Shown here: positions 55,825-64,000 of the stretch, piece after piece
Layout of the letters: each line of letters opens with the position of its first letter
Numbering within the stretch: position 1 is the stretch's first letter
Source of the DNA: Aquisphaera insulae
Lineage (GTDB): Bacteria > Planctomycetota > Planctomycetia > Isosphaerales > Isosphaeraceae
Assembly (NCBI RefSeq): GCF_011064615.1
Contig: NZ_JAALJH010000002.1
Span: forward strand, 124,001 to 188,000
DNA length: 64,000 bases
Reading direction: 5' to 3'
Translations under genes and position numbers: made by a program
The notes under the pieces: model-generated
Told to the model about the DNA's origin: nothing
The model's input: only the letters and a program-made list of their open reading frames with translations
Databases searched by the model: none

Positions 55825-58800
55825 TCAGGTCGAAGGCAGCTCCGCATCGAACTCGATCCGCTGGCCGCGGACCAGGCGATCGGATTCGATGCTCAGGCTC
55901 GGTGCGCTGCCGCCGGCGGGGACGTGGAACGTCCGCGATTCCCCGGGTGGCAGCCCCTTGAGCGACTCCGGTGCGCGCACGCCGTTCACGGCCGGGAAGG
56001 CGTCGTGGTAGATCGGCGCGACGCCTGAATTCGTGATCGTCACCTCCGATCGCGCCGACGAGGCCTCGAAGCGGGTGACGCGGAAATGGTAGCCGCACGC
56101 CATGCTCGCCTCGCGGATGCGGTCGGGCTTCTGGTGCCTCGGCTGGGCATCGCCGATCATGAAGGTCAGGTGGAACCGCGCGGCCTCGTGTTCGAATGAC
56201 TCTCCGTGCGGGCCGTTCGGCGCCAGGGCCTCGTTCTGGTCCTTCCGCTCGTAGAAGCTGAACTCGCCGCCGGTCGGGGCGACCTTCCAGCGGTCGCGAT
56301 TGAGGGCGTTCCAGTTCGGCTCGTTGACCTTCGCATGCCGGGCGTGGTTGAACGAGTCGTCGAAGACGCCGAAGGGGAGGGCGAGGAGCGCCTTGTCCTT
56401 CGCGTAGGGGGCCCATTCGCCGGCGGCGTCCACCGAGATCATCCAGGGCGTCTGGACGAATCGCTTGCCCAGGTGATTGGCGAACTCGCGCTGGTATTCC
56501 AGCGACGGGAAGGTCCGGCCCATCACCATCGGGCCGTCGTAGAGATGGTACTCGGCCCAGAGGCCGAAGCCGACCTCCAGGAAGGCCAGCCGCGGGTCGC
56601 GGTCGTACTTCGCGGCGAATCGGTCGAAGAACTCGAGCGTGAACCGGCGGAGCTCGGGATGGGACCAGTCGGGGAACCCCGTCGGCTTCCCTTCGCTCTT
56701 CGCCGTCCGCCCGCGATAATCCGCGAGCGCCTGGATATACGGCGGCACGCCCGACGGCTTGCCCACGTAAGTGTCCCGCCAGCGGAGCACGGCCTGGTGT
56801 CCGCGGCCGGCGACCCCGTCCAGGAATCGCTCGACGGCGGACCAGTCGTATTCCCCCTTCTCGCGGACGACCTCGTCGTAGCCGAAGTAGCGGAACTCGA
56901 GCTGGATGGGGGACGTCCTGGCGGCCTCGTTCGTGGACCAGAGGACGATCCCCGTCATCGGCTGGACGTGCGTGACCTTCGACTTCAACGGGATCGGGCG
57001 GAGCTCATCGTCGGCCGAGCGGGCGACGGCCTCGCAGGCGACGACCTTCTCGACGAGGTCGAGCGGCGTGTAGTAGTACTGGTTCGAGGCCTCGAAGCCG
57101 ATCCGGGAGTCGGCCAGGGTCAGGTCGTACAACTCCCGCGCCAGTCGGGCCTCGTCGCGGGCGATGGCCGCCATCCGATCACGGCGGCCGGCGTCCCGGG
57201 CGATCACGAACCGGGCCTGGTTGGCCGACGAGGCGAAGTGCAGGCCCGCGGCCCGGGCGATCCGCAGGTCCTCCGCCGCGTGGTCGCCGGGGATCGCCTC
57301 GAGGCTGGCCAGGCCCTCCTTCCAGCCTTCGGCCACCTTGCCGAACTGGTCCGCGAGGATCTCGCGCGGATACGCCCCGCGCCAGCCGTCCAGGTGGTCA
57401 TACGGGAAGCCGACCATCGTGGACCGGTAACCGGTCGGCCGGGCAAACAGGAGGTTCGCCGGCCCGTACTGCTGCGGACCCTGGTAGAGGACGGCCCCGT
57501 CGTACGGGAATTCCAGGAAGGCCCGGCTGAAGGCGCGCCACGCGGCGCGGGCCCTGGCGACATGCTCCGGACCGTAGCGTTCGGCGGCCAGGGCGTCGAG
57601 CACGCCGTCGGGGTTGGCACTCGGATCGCTCGCGAATCGCTGGGCGGCCTTGAGGTTGAGCGACGGGTAGCCGCCGAGCGTCCAGCTCATCATGGCTCCG
57701 TCCACCTTCGCCCGGGATAGCCCCGCGAGGTCCTCGGCGACAAGGTCCAGGACCGGCAGCGACGGCACCGACGAGAGTTCCCAGGTGTTGTTGAGCTGGA
57801 GCTTGGCCATCGTCTTCAGGCCGCGCGATCGCGCGCGGGCCCAGTACGCGAGGGCCCGCGGGCCGGGGCCGGGGACCGAGAGCGAGTATTCGCCGACCTG
57901 CCCCTTGATCCCGCCGCGCTCGTACGGCTGGGACCACTCGCTGACCGACATGTGCATCACGCCGGCCGGCAGCCGGTCGATCGCGTCGGAGTCCGGCCAG
58001 CCCCAGTCCCAGGCGATGACCTTCGCGTCCGGATTGCCGGCGTGGACGCCCCGCTCGATCGCGGCGTTCACCTCGCCGGCAATCTCCGCGAAGCGACGAT
58101 CCTTGCACCGCGGGCATTGCTTCTGCTGGAAATGGGAGCCGCAGCTCGTCAGGTTCTCCGACCCTGTGATCGTGAAGACGCCGCCCAGGCCGGGGACCTC
58201 GCGGAAGACGTGGGCGAGCGCGGCGGTCATCCAGCCCAGGACGCGGCCGTCGCTCGTGCAGAGGGCGCGGAAGCCGCGCTCCGCCGGGCCGGCCATCTCG
58301 GGACGATTCGCGAAGAACGATTCCGGCATCGCCCGCGGCTCATTCATGTAGAGGTACACGTCGAGCCCGAATCGCTTCGCCCGCGCGACGAGGCCCCGGA
58401 GGTTCGCGAGCCGGCGCTCCCAACCGTCCCCGAATTCCGGGAACGCCGCTCCGCCGGGCGCGAGCTGCCGCAGGACGACGTGGATCCAGATGCCGTTGAC
58501 ACCGTTGTCCGCCAGGGCCGCGAGGAGGCCGTCGGGATAGGACTCGGTCGCGCCGTCGGCGAGCGAGTCGCCGTAGACGGCGCAGTACGAGTAGACATAC
58601 CGCGGGCCCTCGGCCGGGTTGCGGACGATCGTACCCCGGGGTCCGTTCGAGGGCTTCGTCAGCCTCTCCAGGAAGCCGAATCGCGGCTCGCCACCCTTGC
58701 CTGGCCCGGCACCGAAGCGGTCGCGGACGAGCCGGGCGATCTCCTCGGCCCGGGCCCTTGCCGCGGCGTCCGGTTCCGTATACCGGACCGGCTCGCACCG

Positions 58801-59217
58801 CGGCTTGAGGCTGCCGAGCTTCTCGAAGAGGAAGTCATCCTCGCGAAGCGAGAAGGAGAGTTCCTCGGCGGACATCCCCACGAGCGCCGTCAACTGCTCG
58901 TACGGCAGCAGGTGCCAGTTCCGCCTCAGGAGCGTGATGTAGAACCGGCGGACGGGGACCGGCGGGATTCCTGGATCGGCCGGCAGCCCCATCGAGGTCG
59001 CCAGTGCCGTGGCCTGCTGCTCACGACATCCGAGCACCTCGGCGAGCTTCGCCGCCGGCACGAGCCCCCAGTTTCGCCAGATCACGGCGTGGAGCCGCGT
59101 CGGGAAATGGTCGAACGGGATGGGGTCTGGAGCATTTCCGGCCGGGAGTTCCGCGGCGGTCGCTCCGCTCCACCCGAGGAGCAAGCCGAGCAGGTAGCCC
59201 CATCTCAATCGTGGCAT
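55825..59217 (-). CDS. Large secreted glycosidase-like protein with DUF4832-like C-terminus
   Basis: A 1130-residue exported protein with a signal peptide (LLGLLLGWSGATAAE). Residues about 80-620 look like a TIM-barrel glycosidase-like region (GIWIHVVLRQLAPGG, a YLYMNEPRAMP segment, a four-Cys cluster CGSHFQQKQCPRCKD and VIAWDWGWPDSD). Residues about 760-1130 resemble DUF4832-type proteins, a second barrel plus beta-sandwich (QLEFRYFGYDEVV, LRWRDTYVGKP, GFGLWAEYHLYDG). The Cys4 cluster could bind a metal. The start is ATG 59217; an upstream extension of 27 codons is basic and unlike a signal peptide. Catalytic residues are not assigned. It is the last gene of a leftward run. Confidence 0.7.
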   Translation of the reverse strand: MPRLRWGYLLGLLLGWSGATAAELPAGNAPDPIPFDHFPTRLHAVIWRNWGLVPAAKLAEVLGCREQQATALATSMGLPADPGIPPVPVRRFYITLLRRNWHLLPYEQLTALVGMSAEELSFSLREDDFLFEKLGSLKPRCEPVRYTEPDAAARARAEEIARLVRDRFGAGPGKGGEPRFGFLERLTKPSNGPRGTIVRNPAEGPRYVYSYCAVYGDSLADGATESYPDGLLAALADNGVNGIWIHVVLRQLAPGGAAFPEFGDGWERRLANLRGLVARAKRFGLDVYLYMNEPRAMPESFFANRPEMAGPAERGFRALCTSDGRVLGWMTAALAHVFREVPGLGGVFTITGSENLTSCGSHFQQKQCPRCKDRRFAEIAGEVNAAIERGVHAGNPDAKVIAWDWGWPDSDAIDRLPAGVMHMSVSEWSQPYERGGIKGQVGEYSLSVPGPGPRALAYWARARSRGLKTMAKLQLNNTWELSSVPSLPVLDLVAEDLAGLSRAKVDGAMMSWTLGGYPSLNLKAAQRFASDPSANPDGVLDALAAERYGPEHVARARAAWRAFSRAFLEFPYDGAVLYQGPQQYGPANLLFARPTGYRSTMVGFPYDHLDGWRGAYPREILADQFGKVAEGWKEGLASLEAIPGDHAAEDLRIARAAGLHFASSANQARFVIARDAGRRDRMAAIARDEARLARELYDLTLADSRIGFEASNQYYYTPLDLVEKVVACEAVARSADDELRPIPLKSKVTHVQPMTGIVLWSTNEAARTSPIQLEFRYFGYDEVVREKGEYDWSAVERFLDGVAGRGHQAVLRWRDTYVGKPSGVPPYIQALADYRGRTAKSEGKPTGFPDWSHPELRRFTLEFFDRFAAKYDRDPRLAFLEVGFGLWAEYHLYDGPMVMGRTFPSLEYQREFANHLGKRFVQTPWMISVDAAGEWAPYAKDKALLALPFGVFDDSFNHARHAKVNEPNWNALNRDRWKVAPTGGEFSFYERKDQNEALAPNGPHGESFEHEAARFHLTFMIGDAQPRHQKPDRIREASMACGYHFRVTRFEASSARSEVTITNSGVAPIYHDAFPAVNGVRAPESLKGLPPGESRTFHVPAGGSAPSLSIESDRLVRGQRIEFDAELPST

Positions 59218-59302
59218 GATCCGGCGCCTCTTCGGTCGTGGTCTGTCCTTCGTCGATGACGATCGGCGCATCTTGATCGATGGGAGGTCCGGCGGCAACC
59301 GT

Positions 59303-60868
59303 CTACGAGTAGGTGTTGATCACCGCCGTCCGCCCCTCCGACATGCTCCGCGCCATCTGGTGGGCGTGGTACTGGAGGGCGGCCTTGACGACGGCGAGCC
59401 AGAGGACACCCGCATCCGGCCTGGCGCGGACGAGGCGGCCGATCCGGCGGAGATACTCGCGGCGGAGGTCGCGGTCGCGGACGGTGCCGCAGAGGCGGGC
59501 CAGCATCACCAGGCCCAGGACGAGCAGCGGGCCCTTCGCCCGCAGCCGGCTCAGCGGGTGGCGCCGCCAGTGACGGTTGGCGCCGCGGCTGAAGTCCATC
59601 CGGCCGTCGATGTAGAGGGCCTCCATCCGATCGAAATAGGCGGACGGGTCGTTGAGCGAGTCGAGGACCCGGATGAAGCCCTCTCGGAGCTGCTCCCGGC
59701 CGAGCTGCAAGGGGACGATGTTGGTGCCGAACTCGGCCTCGTTCTCGAGGTCAAGCCGCCCCTCCGCGGCCATCCGGTCGTGGAGCGGCGTCTTCGGGAT
59801 CGCCGACAGCATGCCCAGCATGACGTTGATGATCCGCGCCTCCGTGACCAGCTCGATCTGGAGGTCGAAGACCGTCTCGTCGTCGTGGTCGAAGCCGAGG
59901 ATCATCCCCCCCATCACCTCCATCCCGGCGTCCTGGATCCGCCGGATCCGCTCGGCGAGCGTGCCGACCGGCCGCACGTTCTGGTACTTCTTGGTCTCGC
60001 GGAGGGACGACTCGTTCGGGCTCTCGATCCCGACGAAGACGTTGACGATGTTCGCCTCCACCATCAGGGCCATCAGGTCGGGTTCCTCGGCCAGGTCCAG
60101 CGAGGCCTCCGTGAACAGGGTCAGGGGATAGCCGCGCCTCTCCTGCCAGGCGACGATCGCCTCCAGCACCGGCCGGATCGCCCGCTTGTTGCCGATCAGG
60201 TTGTCGTCGACGATGAACACCCCGCGGACGCCCTGGGCCCGCAGCGCATCCAGCTCCGCGAGCACCTGCACCGACGTCTTCAGCCGGGGCTTGCGGCCGA
60301 AGGTGACGATGATGTCGCAGAACTCGCACTGGAAGGGGCAGCCGCGGGAGATCTGGATGTTCCCGAAGAGGTAGTGCTTCATCGACAGGAGGTCGAACCG
60401 CGGCGTCGGCACGGTCGTCATGTCGGTCCGCTCGGCCTGCTCGTAGCGGGCGCGGTGATTCCCCGCGGCCCATTCGCGGAGGAAGAGCGGCCAGGTTGCG
60501 TCGGCCTCGCCGACGAAGATCACGTCGGCCTTGCCCTCGAAGTCTTCCTCCTTGACGGTCGCCCAGGGGCCGCCCACCACGATGAACGCGCCCCGCCGCT
60601 TGAGTTCGGAGAGGAGGTGCTGCATCCGGGCTCGCTGGACGACCATGCCCGTCAGGCCGACGATGTCGGCGCGGGCGCAGCGATCCAGGTCGATGGGCTC
60701 GATCCCCTCGTCGAGGAGCGTGACCGAGTGCTCCGGGGGCGTCAGCGCCGCGAGCAGGGGGAGGCTCGCGACCGGCATGTTGGCCCGCTTGCCGAGGATC
60801 GGCAGGGCGTGCTCCAGGCCCCAGTAGGAGACCTCGAATCGCGGATTGATCAGGACGATCTCGGCCAT
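59303..60868 (-). CDS. B12-binding radical SAM enzyme, HpnP-like family
   Basis: A 521-residue radical SAM methylase-like enzyme. The N-terminal cobalamin-binding domain (about 1-130) contains VVGGPWATVKEEDF. The 4Fe-4S cluster motif is Cys177-x3-Cys181-x2-Cys184 (RGCPFQCEFCD), followed by GRKPRLKT, VFIVDDNLIGNKRA (about 220-233) and a DUF4070-like C-terminal helical region. Family members include HpnP, which methylates C-2 of hopanoids, and other B12 methyltransferases; the sequence pattern around the cluster and the C-terminus matches that subgroup, but the substrate cannot be proven. The start is ATG 60868 with GGAGGG upstream. It follows a lipoprotein gene on the same strand by 94 bases. 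Confidence 0.85.
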   Translation of the reverse strand: MAEIVLINPRFEVSYWGLEHALPILGKRANMPVASLPLLAALTPPEHSVTLLDEGIEPIDLDRCARADIVGLTGMVVQRARMQHLLSELKRRGAFIVVGGPWATVKEEDFEGKADVIFVGEADATWPLFLREWAAGNHRARYEQAERTDMTTVPTPRFDLLSMKHYLFGNIQISRGCPFQCEFCDIIVTFGRKPRLKTSVQVLAELDALRAQGVRGVFIVDDNLIGNKRAIRPVLEAIVAWQERRGYPLTLFTEASLDLAEEPDLMALMVEANIVNVFVGIESPNESSLRETKKYQNVRPVGTLAERIRRIQDAGMEVMGGMILGFDHDDETVFDLQIELVTEARIINVMLGMLSAIPKTPLHDRMAAEGRLDLENEAEFGTNIVPLQLGREQLREGFIRVLDSLNDPSAYFDRMEALYIDGRMDFSRGANRHWRRHPLSRLRAKGPLLVLGLVMLARLCGTVRDRDLRREYLRRIGRLVRARPDAGVLWLAVVKAALQYHAHQMARSMSEGRTAVINTYS

Positions 60869-60962
60869 GGACGGAAGGCCCTCCGGTTCCGACTGCACGG
60901 CGTGAGACGTGCCCGGAGATCGTACCCGGAGCGTCCCGTGAGTGCCAGGTCCCTGACTTGGA

Positions 60963-61406
60963 TCAATCGATCTCGATCGTGACCGCGCCTCCGGCGGCCG
61001 GCACCGTGGCCGACAGGCCGGAGGAGTTCTCGTCGAGATACTTGGCGGCGATCGTCGGCGCGGCGGCGGCCTTCTTGCGGGCCGTTTTGGTGGTCGCCGG
61101 AGGCTCGGCCGCCAGCTTGACCTTGTAGTCGCCCGGCGCGGCGCCGTCGAGGCCCAGGGATTCCGGCCGGAACGTCCCGTCCGCCTGGATCTGGCCGGAC
61201 GCCTCGATGCCGCCGCTCTCGGCTGGGATCAGGAAGACGAACCCGGCGGTGAGCGGCTTACCGTCCTTATGGACGACCTTGCCCGCCACCGGGACCGTGG
61301 GGCGGCTCCCTCCGCCGCAGCCGGTCAAGACGGGCAGGGCCGCCGCCGCGGCCGCGAGATACCAGGTCCGCGCGGTGCCGCGACGGAGACGCCTCGAGAC
61401 GTTCAT
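60963..61406 (-). CDS. Lipoprotein with carboxypeptidase-regulatory-like domain
   Basis: The 147-residue product has an Arg-rich start, a hydrophobic stretch and a lipobox L-T-G-C with the modified cysteine at Cys30, so it is anchored to a membrane by lipid. The mature part is a small beta domain (VAGKVVHKDGKPLTAGFVFL, then GTFRPESLGLDGAAPGDYKVKL) typical of carboxypeptidase-regulatory-like repeats in planctomycetes, with an Ala/Lys-rich insert. ATG 61406 is 19 bases after the stop of the upstream DUF1559 gene, so the two are probably co-transcribed; this pairing is common in planctomycetes. Confidence 0.85.
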   Translation of the reverse strand: MNVSRRLRRGTARTWYLAAAAAALPVLTGCGGGSRPTVPVAGKVVHKDGKPLTAGFVFLIPAESGGIEASGQIQADGTFRPESLGLDGAAPGDYKVKLAAEPPATTKTARKKAAAAPTIAAKYLDENSSGLSATVPAAGGAVTIEID

Positions 61407-61425
61407 GAATCGGCCTCGCCGGCGA

Positions 61426-62460
61426 TCAGAGGCTGTCGGCACTGATCACCTCGCCGCCGGACCGCGTCCCCAGGGCCATCCAGGTGGCCAGGTTCACGGA
61501 GTTCTTGACGAAGTGGACGCTGCCGTCACAGAAGAGAGAATTGACGCCGCCCGGGTGCAGGCTCCGCGCCGTGATGTTGAGCGAGAGCTGGCTCCAGAGC
61601 GGGTCCGATCGGACGCTGTGGGGCAGGCCGCCGCGGCAGTCGAAATTCGCGTCGTTGGGCACCCGTCGGTGGTTGTACATGCTGTGCCCTGGCGCCCCGT
61701 AGAACCACTTGCTGCCGCGCGTCACCTGGAAGCCCGGCGGGGTGCTCGTCAGGCACAGGGTCGCATACGAGGCGTCGTCCGTGATCGGCGGGCCGCTCGT
61801 CGCGTTGTTGCCGGTGATGACGAAGCCGTTGAGCAGGACCTTGCTCCCCAGGGCAGGATTGGAGCGGAGCGTCTCGCTCACGCAGATCGTCGACGAGAGG
61901 CCGTCGGTGATCGACTGCGGTCCGACGTTCGAGTTCTCGTAGAAGACCCCGTCCGGCATGCCCGTCAGCGGGGCGGCGGGCGCCTGGACGACGCTGCAGG
62001 TGGTCCCGACGCTCACCAGGAAATTGTGCATCCCATACCCGGCCTGGGCCTGGGTGAGGTCGCCGTCGGTCGGGCAGAGGAACGAGCTGATGAAGATCCC
62101 GCCCCCCGTCGTGTTGGCCGGGTCGGAGTCCGGGGCGAGGCTGAAGTTGAAGGCGTTGTAGACCTGGGCCTGCTCCATGTAGGGGATCACCTGGGCGTAA
62201 GTCCCCCAGCAGTTCCCCCGGCCCGCGATGTGGGTGTTGATCCGCCCAGGCGGGAACCGGCCGATCGTCGACATGTAGTTATGAAGTCCGATCCCGATCT
62301 GCTTCAGGTTGTTGACGCACTGGGCGCGCCGGGCGGCCTCGCGGGCCGACTGCACGGCCGGGAGGAGGAGCGCAATCAGGACGGCGATGATCGCGATGAC
62401 CACCAGCAGCTCGATCAGGGTGAATCCCCGCTCGGATCGATCTCGACGGCGAAGTTCCAT
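61426..62460 (-). CDS. DUF1559 domain protein with prepilin-type N-terminus
   Basis: Planctomycete-specific secreted or pseudopilin-like protein of 344 residues. The type IV prepilin cleavage/methylation motif is G-F-T-L-I-E-L-L-V-V-I-A at about 12-23, followed by a hydrophobic helix and REAARRAQCVNNLKQI. The DUF1559 body ends in an H-x9-D-G signature (HPGGVNSLFCDGSVHF, about 301-316). Planctomycete genomes carry many copies with unknown function, probably surface filaments. The start is ATG 62460. It is the first gene of a leftward run including a lipoprotein, and is divergent from an XRE regulator across a 9-5-9 inverted repeat. Confidence 0.93.
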   Translation of the reverse strand: MELRRRDRSERGFTLIELLVVIAIIAVLIALLLPAVQSAREAARRAQCVNNLKQIGIGLHNYMSTIGRFPPGRINTHIAGRGNCWGTYAQVIPYMEQAQVYNAFNFSLAPDSDPANTTGGGIFISSFLCPTDGDLTQAQAGYGMHNFLVSVGTTCSVVQAPAAPLTGMPDGVFYENSNVGPQSITDGLSSTICVSETLRSNPALGSKVLLNGFVITGNNATSGPPITDDASYATLCLTSTPPGFQVTRGSKWFYGAPGHSMYNHRRVPNDANFDCRGGLPHSVRSDPLWSQLSLNITARSLHPGGVNSLFCDGSVHFVKNSVNLATWMALGTRSGGEVISADSL

Positions 62461-62555
62461 GGAGCTCTCCCATGCCCGGCCGTCGTCGCGGCCGCTGGCA
62501 GACCTGGCGCCTTCTCCTGGGGTCGGATCTTAACAGAACCTTGGTTCCCGATTCA

Positions 62556-62578
62556 ATCCTGTCATCCAGTGACAGGAT
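62556..62578. promoter_or_regulatory. Inverted repeat (9-5-9) between DUF1559 and the XRE regulator
   Basis: ATCCTGTCA at 62556-62564 is matched in perfect inverse by TGACAGGAT at 62570-62578 around the five-base spacer TCCAG. It is centred in the 212-base divergent interval between two starts (62460 and 62673). Its size and symmetry fit an operator for a dimeric helix-turn-helix protein, and the neighbouring regulator is the obvious candidate. Confidence 0.65.
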
Positions 62579-62672
62579 CGTGTCGATCGAGGGTCTTGCC
62601 GCCGGGGAGCGGGCGCTGCTACCGTAGCGGGCGCGGGGGCCCTGGTTCGTGTCCTGTTGCGGGCGGACGGCG

Positions 62673-63734
62673 ATGCCGGTCGGACCTCACATCGAGAACT
62701 CGTTGCGGGCGATGCGGCTGGGCCGGGGCTGGTCGCAGGAGGACGTCGCGCGCCGGTCCGGGTTGTCCCGCGCGGGCGTCAGCGCGATCGAGACGGATCG
62801 GCTTGTCCCCTCGGCCGCGGCCGCCCTGGCGCTGGCGGGCGCCTTCGGCTGCCGCGTGGAGGATCTCTTCCGGCTGCCCACGCCCGGGCCGTCGGCGGTG
62901 GCCTGGGCCTGGGAACCGCGGCGACAGCCGTCCCGGTTCTGGTGTGCCCGGATGGGTGAGCGGTCGCTCGCGTTTCCGGTCGAGGCCACGGACATCGGGG
63001 TGATCTCGCATGACGGCGTCTGCCGGGGCGGCGGGTTCGATCACTCGGGGCGATTCGACCCGGACCGGACGCTCGTCATGGCCTGCTGCGACCCGGCCGT
63101 CGGCCTGCTGGCGACGGAGCTGATGGCCGTTTTCGGCATCCGCCTGATCGCCGTGCCCCGGTCCAGCAAGTTGGCTCTGGCGCGGCTCGGCGAGGGCCTG
63201 ATCCACGTCGCGGGGATCCACCTGGCTCGCTCGGACGACGCCGACGGGAACGCGCGGGCCGTCCGCGAGCAGCTCGGCGCGGGCTATCGGCTCCTGCGGG
63301 TGACTGAATGGGACGAAGGGATCTCGGCCTCGCCGTCCCTGGGCCTCCGCTCGGTCCGCAAGGCCGTCGGCTCGAAGCTGCGATGGGTGGGACGGGAGGA
63401 CGGCTCCGGCGCCCGGGCGTGTCTGGACGAGCTCCTGGGCAATCGCCGCTTGCCCACCCCCGTGGCATCCGATCATCGCGGCGTGGCCGCGGCCATCCGC
63501 AACGGCTGGGCCGACCTGGGCGTCTGTCTTCGCCTGGTGAGCGAGGAGGCCGGCCTGGACTTCCTCAGCGTCCGGACGGAATCCTACGACCTCTGCTACC
63601 CGGAGCGCCTCAAGGGCGATCCGCGCATCGAGGCGCTGGTCTCCGTCGTCCGCTCCCCCTCCTATCGCCGCTCCGTTGGCGAGCTGCCGGGTTACGACAG
63701 TTCGCGGACCGGGGAGATGCAGCAGGTTGTCTGA
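62673..63734 (+). CDS. XRE-type transcriptional regulator with periplasmic-binding-protein-like domain
   Basis: A 353-residue regulator. The helix-turn-helix is at about residues 8-62 (LRAMRLGRGWSQEDVARRSG, then LSRAGVSAIETDR). The C-terminal two-thirds match the PBP-like-2 (substrate-binding) domain used by molybdate-type and related sensors: an early VMACCDPAVGLL segment (about 138-149), VAGIHLARSDD (about 180-190), and a late DHRGVAAAIRNGWADLGVCLR (about 265-285). The natural ligand is unknown. ATG 62673 is used; GTG 62649 adds eight residues. The gene diverges from the DUF1559 gene, and a 9-5-9 inverted repeat lies between them. Confidence 0.85.
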   Translation: MPVGPHIENSLRAMRLGRGWSQEDVARRSGLSRAGVSAIETDRLVPSAAAALALAGAFGCRVEDLFRLPTPGPSAVAWAWEPRRQPSRFWCARMGERSLAFPVEATDIGVISHDGVCRGGGFDHSGRFDPDRTLVMACCDPAVGLLATELMAVFGIRLIAVPRSSKLALARLGEGLIHVAGIHLARSDDADGNARAVREQLGAGYRLLRVTEWDEGISASPSLGLRSVRKAVGSKLRWVGREDGSGARACLDELLGNRRLPTPVASDHRGVAAAIRNGWADLGVCLRLVSEEAGLDFLSVRTESYDLCYPERLKGDPRIEALVSVVRSPSYRRSVGELPGYDSSRTGEMQQVV

Positions 63735-63927
63735 GGGCTGCGACTACCGGGGATGATCCTTTGCACCGCGGGCATTTCACCGCGCCCCTGACGACTCGAG
63801 GCTACCGGTCGAATCCGGTCGCGCGGACTTGCCGACGACCGTTCCTGGCGAATTGCTCGCTTGCCCTTTCATGGCCTTCGAAATAGCCTTGAGGACCTTG
63901 ATCCCCATCCATTGAGGAGGCGTGATG

Positions 63928-64000
63928 ATGTCGATGACCCGGCGTGGATTCCTGGAACTGGCGGCGATGGGGGGAATCGGGCCGACGGCGAGCATGGAGG
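63928..64000 (+). CDS. Tat-exported protein, 5' end only
   Basis: A GAGGAGG site at 63914-63920 is followed by ATG 63925 and ATG 63928. The visible residues begin M-S-M-T-R-R-G-F-L-E-L-A-A-M, a twin-arginine signal, and the frame is open to the window edge. The family cannot be told; Tat proteins in this lineage are often Gfo/Idh/MocA or DUF1501/DUF1552 types. It follows the regulator gene by 193 bases on the same strand. Confidence 0.6.
   Translation, partial: MSMTRRGFLELAAMGGIGPTASME

Overview
The window is strongly GC-rich DNA with a dense, mixed-strand gene layout. It fits a planctomycete, most likely of the Isosphaeraceae group (Singulisphaera, Aquisphaera or Paludisphaera relatives). 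This placement is an inference from family content: a DUF1559 protein with a prepilin-type N-terminus, two secreted giants with the planctomycete LE-x-x-CLLS / LEWLEDR-type N-terminal motif, PEP-CTERM proteins, Tat-exported Gfo/Idh/MocA oxidoreductases, a ThuA-like protein, a Ser/Thr kinase with TPRs linked to an ECF sigma factor, and a WXG100-like protein beside a giant FtsK/SpoIIIE ATPase. I found no rRNA, tRNA, CRISPR array, transposase or phage gene.

Layout. 0-3 kb: a chaperonin cluster read leftwards as groEL2-groES-groEL1 (the last cut by the window edge), preceded by an intergenic inverted repeat. 3-9 kb: a membrane-anchored unknown protein overlapping a secreted beta-helix protein, then a Tat-exported oxidoreductase. 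9-11.5 kb: aspS and a gene-free stretch. 11.5-13.3 kb: tandem PEP-CTERM paralogues separated by a strong terminator; the second has lost its signal peptide. 13.5-18.6 kb: an RraA-like protein, a small membrane protein, endonuclease IV (nfo), polyphosphate kinase (ppk1) and an ImmA-like protein with an altered zinc motif.

18.8-23.7 kb: a sugar-related run of Gfo/Idh/MocA oxidoreductase, ThuA-like protein and GH2-like glycosidase, ending against sixA. 24.4-29.7 kb: the most unusual block, a WXG100-like protein, a coiled-coil protein, a 71-residue protein translationally coupled to it, and a 1352-residue membrane ATPase with three FtsK-like modules. It reads as a minimal type VII-secretion-like unit. 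29.7-36.6 kb: an ApbA/PanE-type reductase, a THUMP-like methyltransferase, a Dus tRNA-dihydrouridine synthase, an antitoxin with a truncated VapC toxin, an aldehyde dehydrogenase, MgtC and MscL.

36.6-43.3 kb: serA with a class V aminotransferase (serine/glyoxylate metabolism), hisI, a membrane metallophosphoesterase and a PBP4/DacB-type peptidase. 43.3-45.2 kb: a small gene behind a near-perfect housekeeping promoter, then a long, less GC-rich noncoding stretch and a hypothetical gene. 45.4-55.6 kb: a signalling block of a kinase carrying an N-terminal anti-sigma-type zinc finger, a 1970-residue FG-GAP/VCBS surface protein and an ECF sigma factor. 55.8-62.5 kb: a leftward run of DUF1559 protein, lipoprotein, B12-binding radical SAM enzyme (HpnP-like) and a large glycosidase-like protein. 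62.6-64 kb: an XRE regulator with a substrate-binding domain, facing a 9-5-9 inverted repeat, and the start of a Tat-exported protein.

Starts were chosen by ribosome-binding site, homology-compatible N-terminus and spacing. Family names are recognition from sequence alone; no database search was run.
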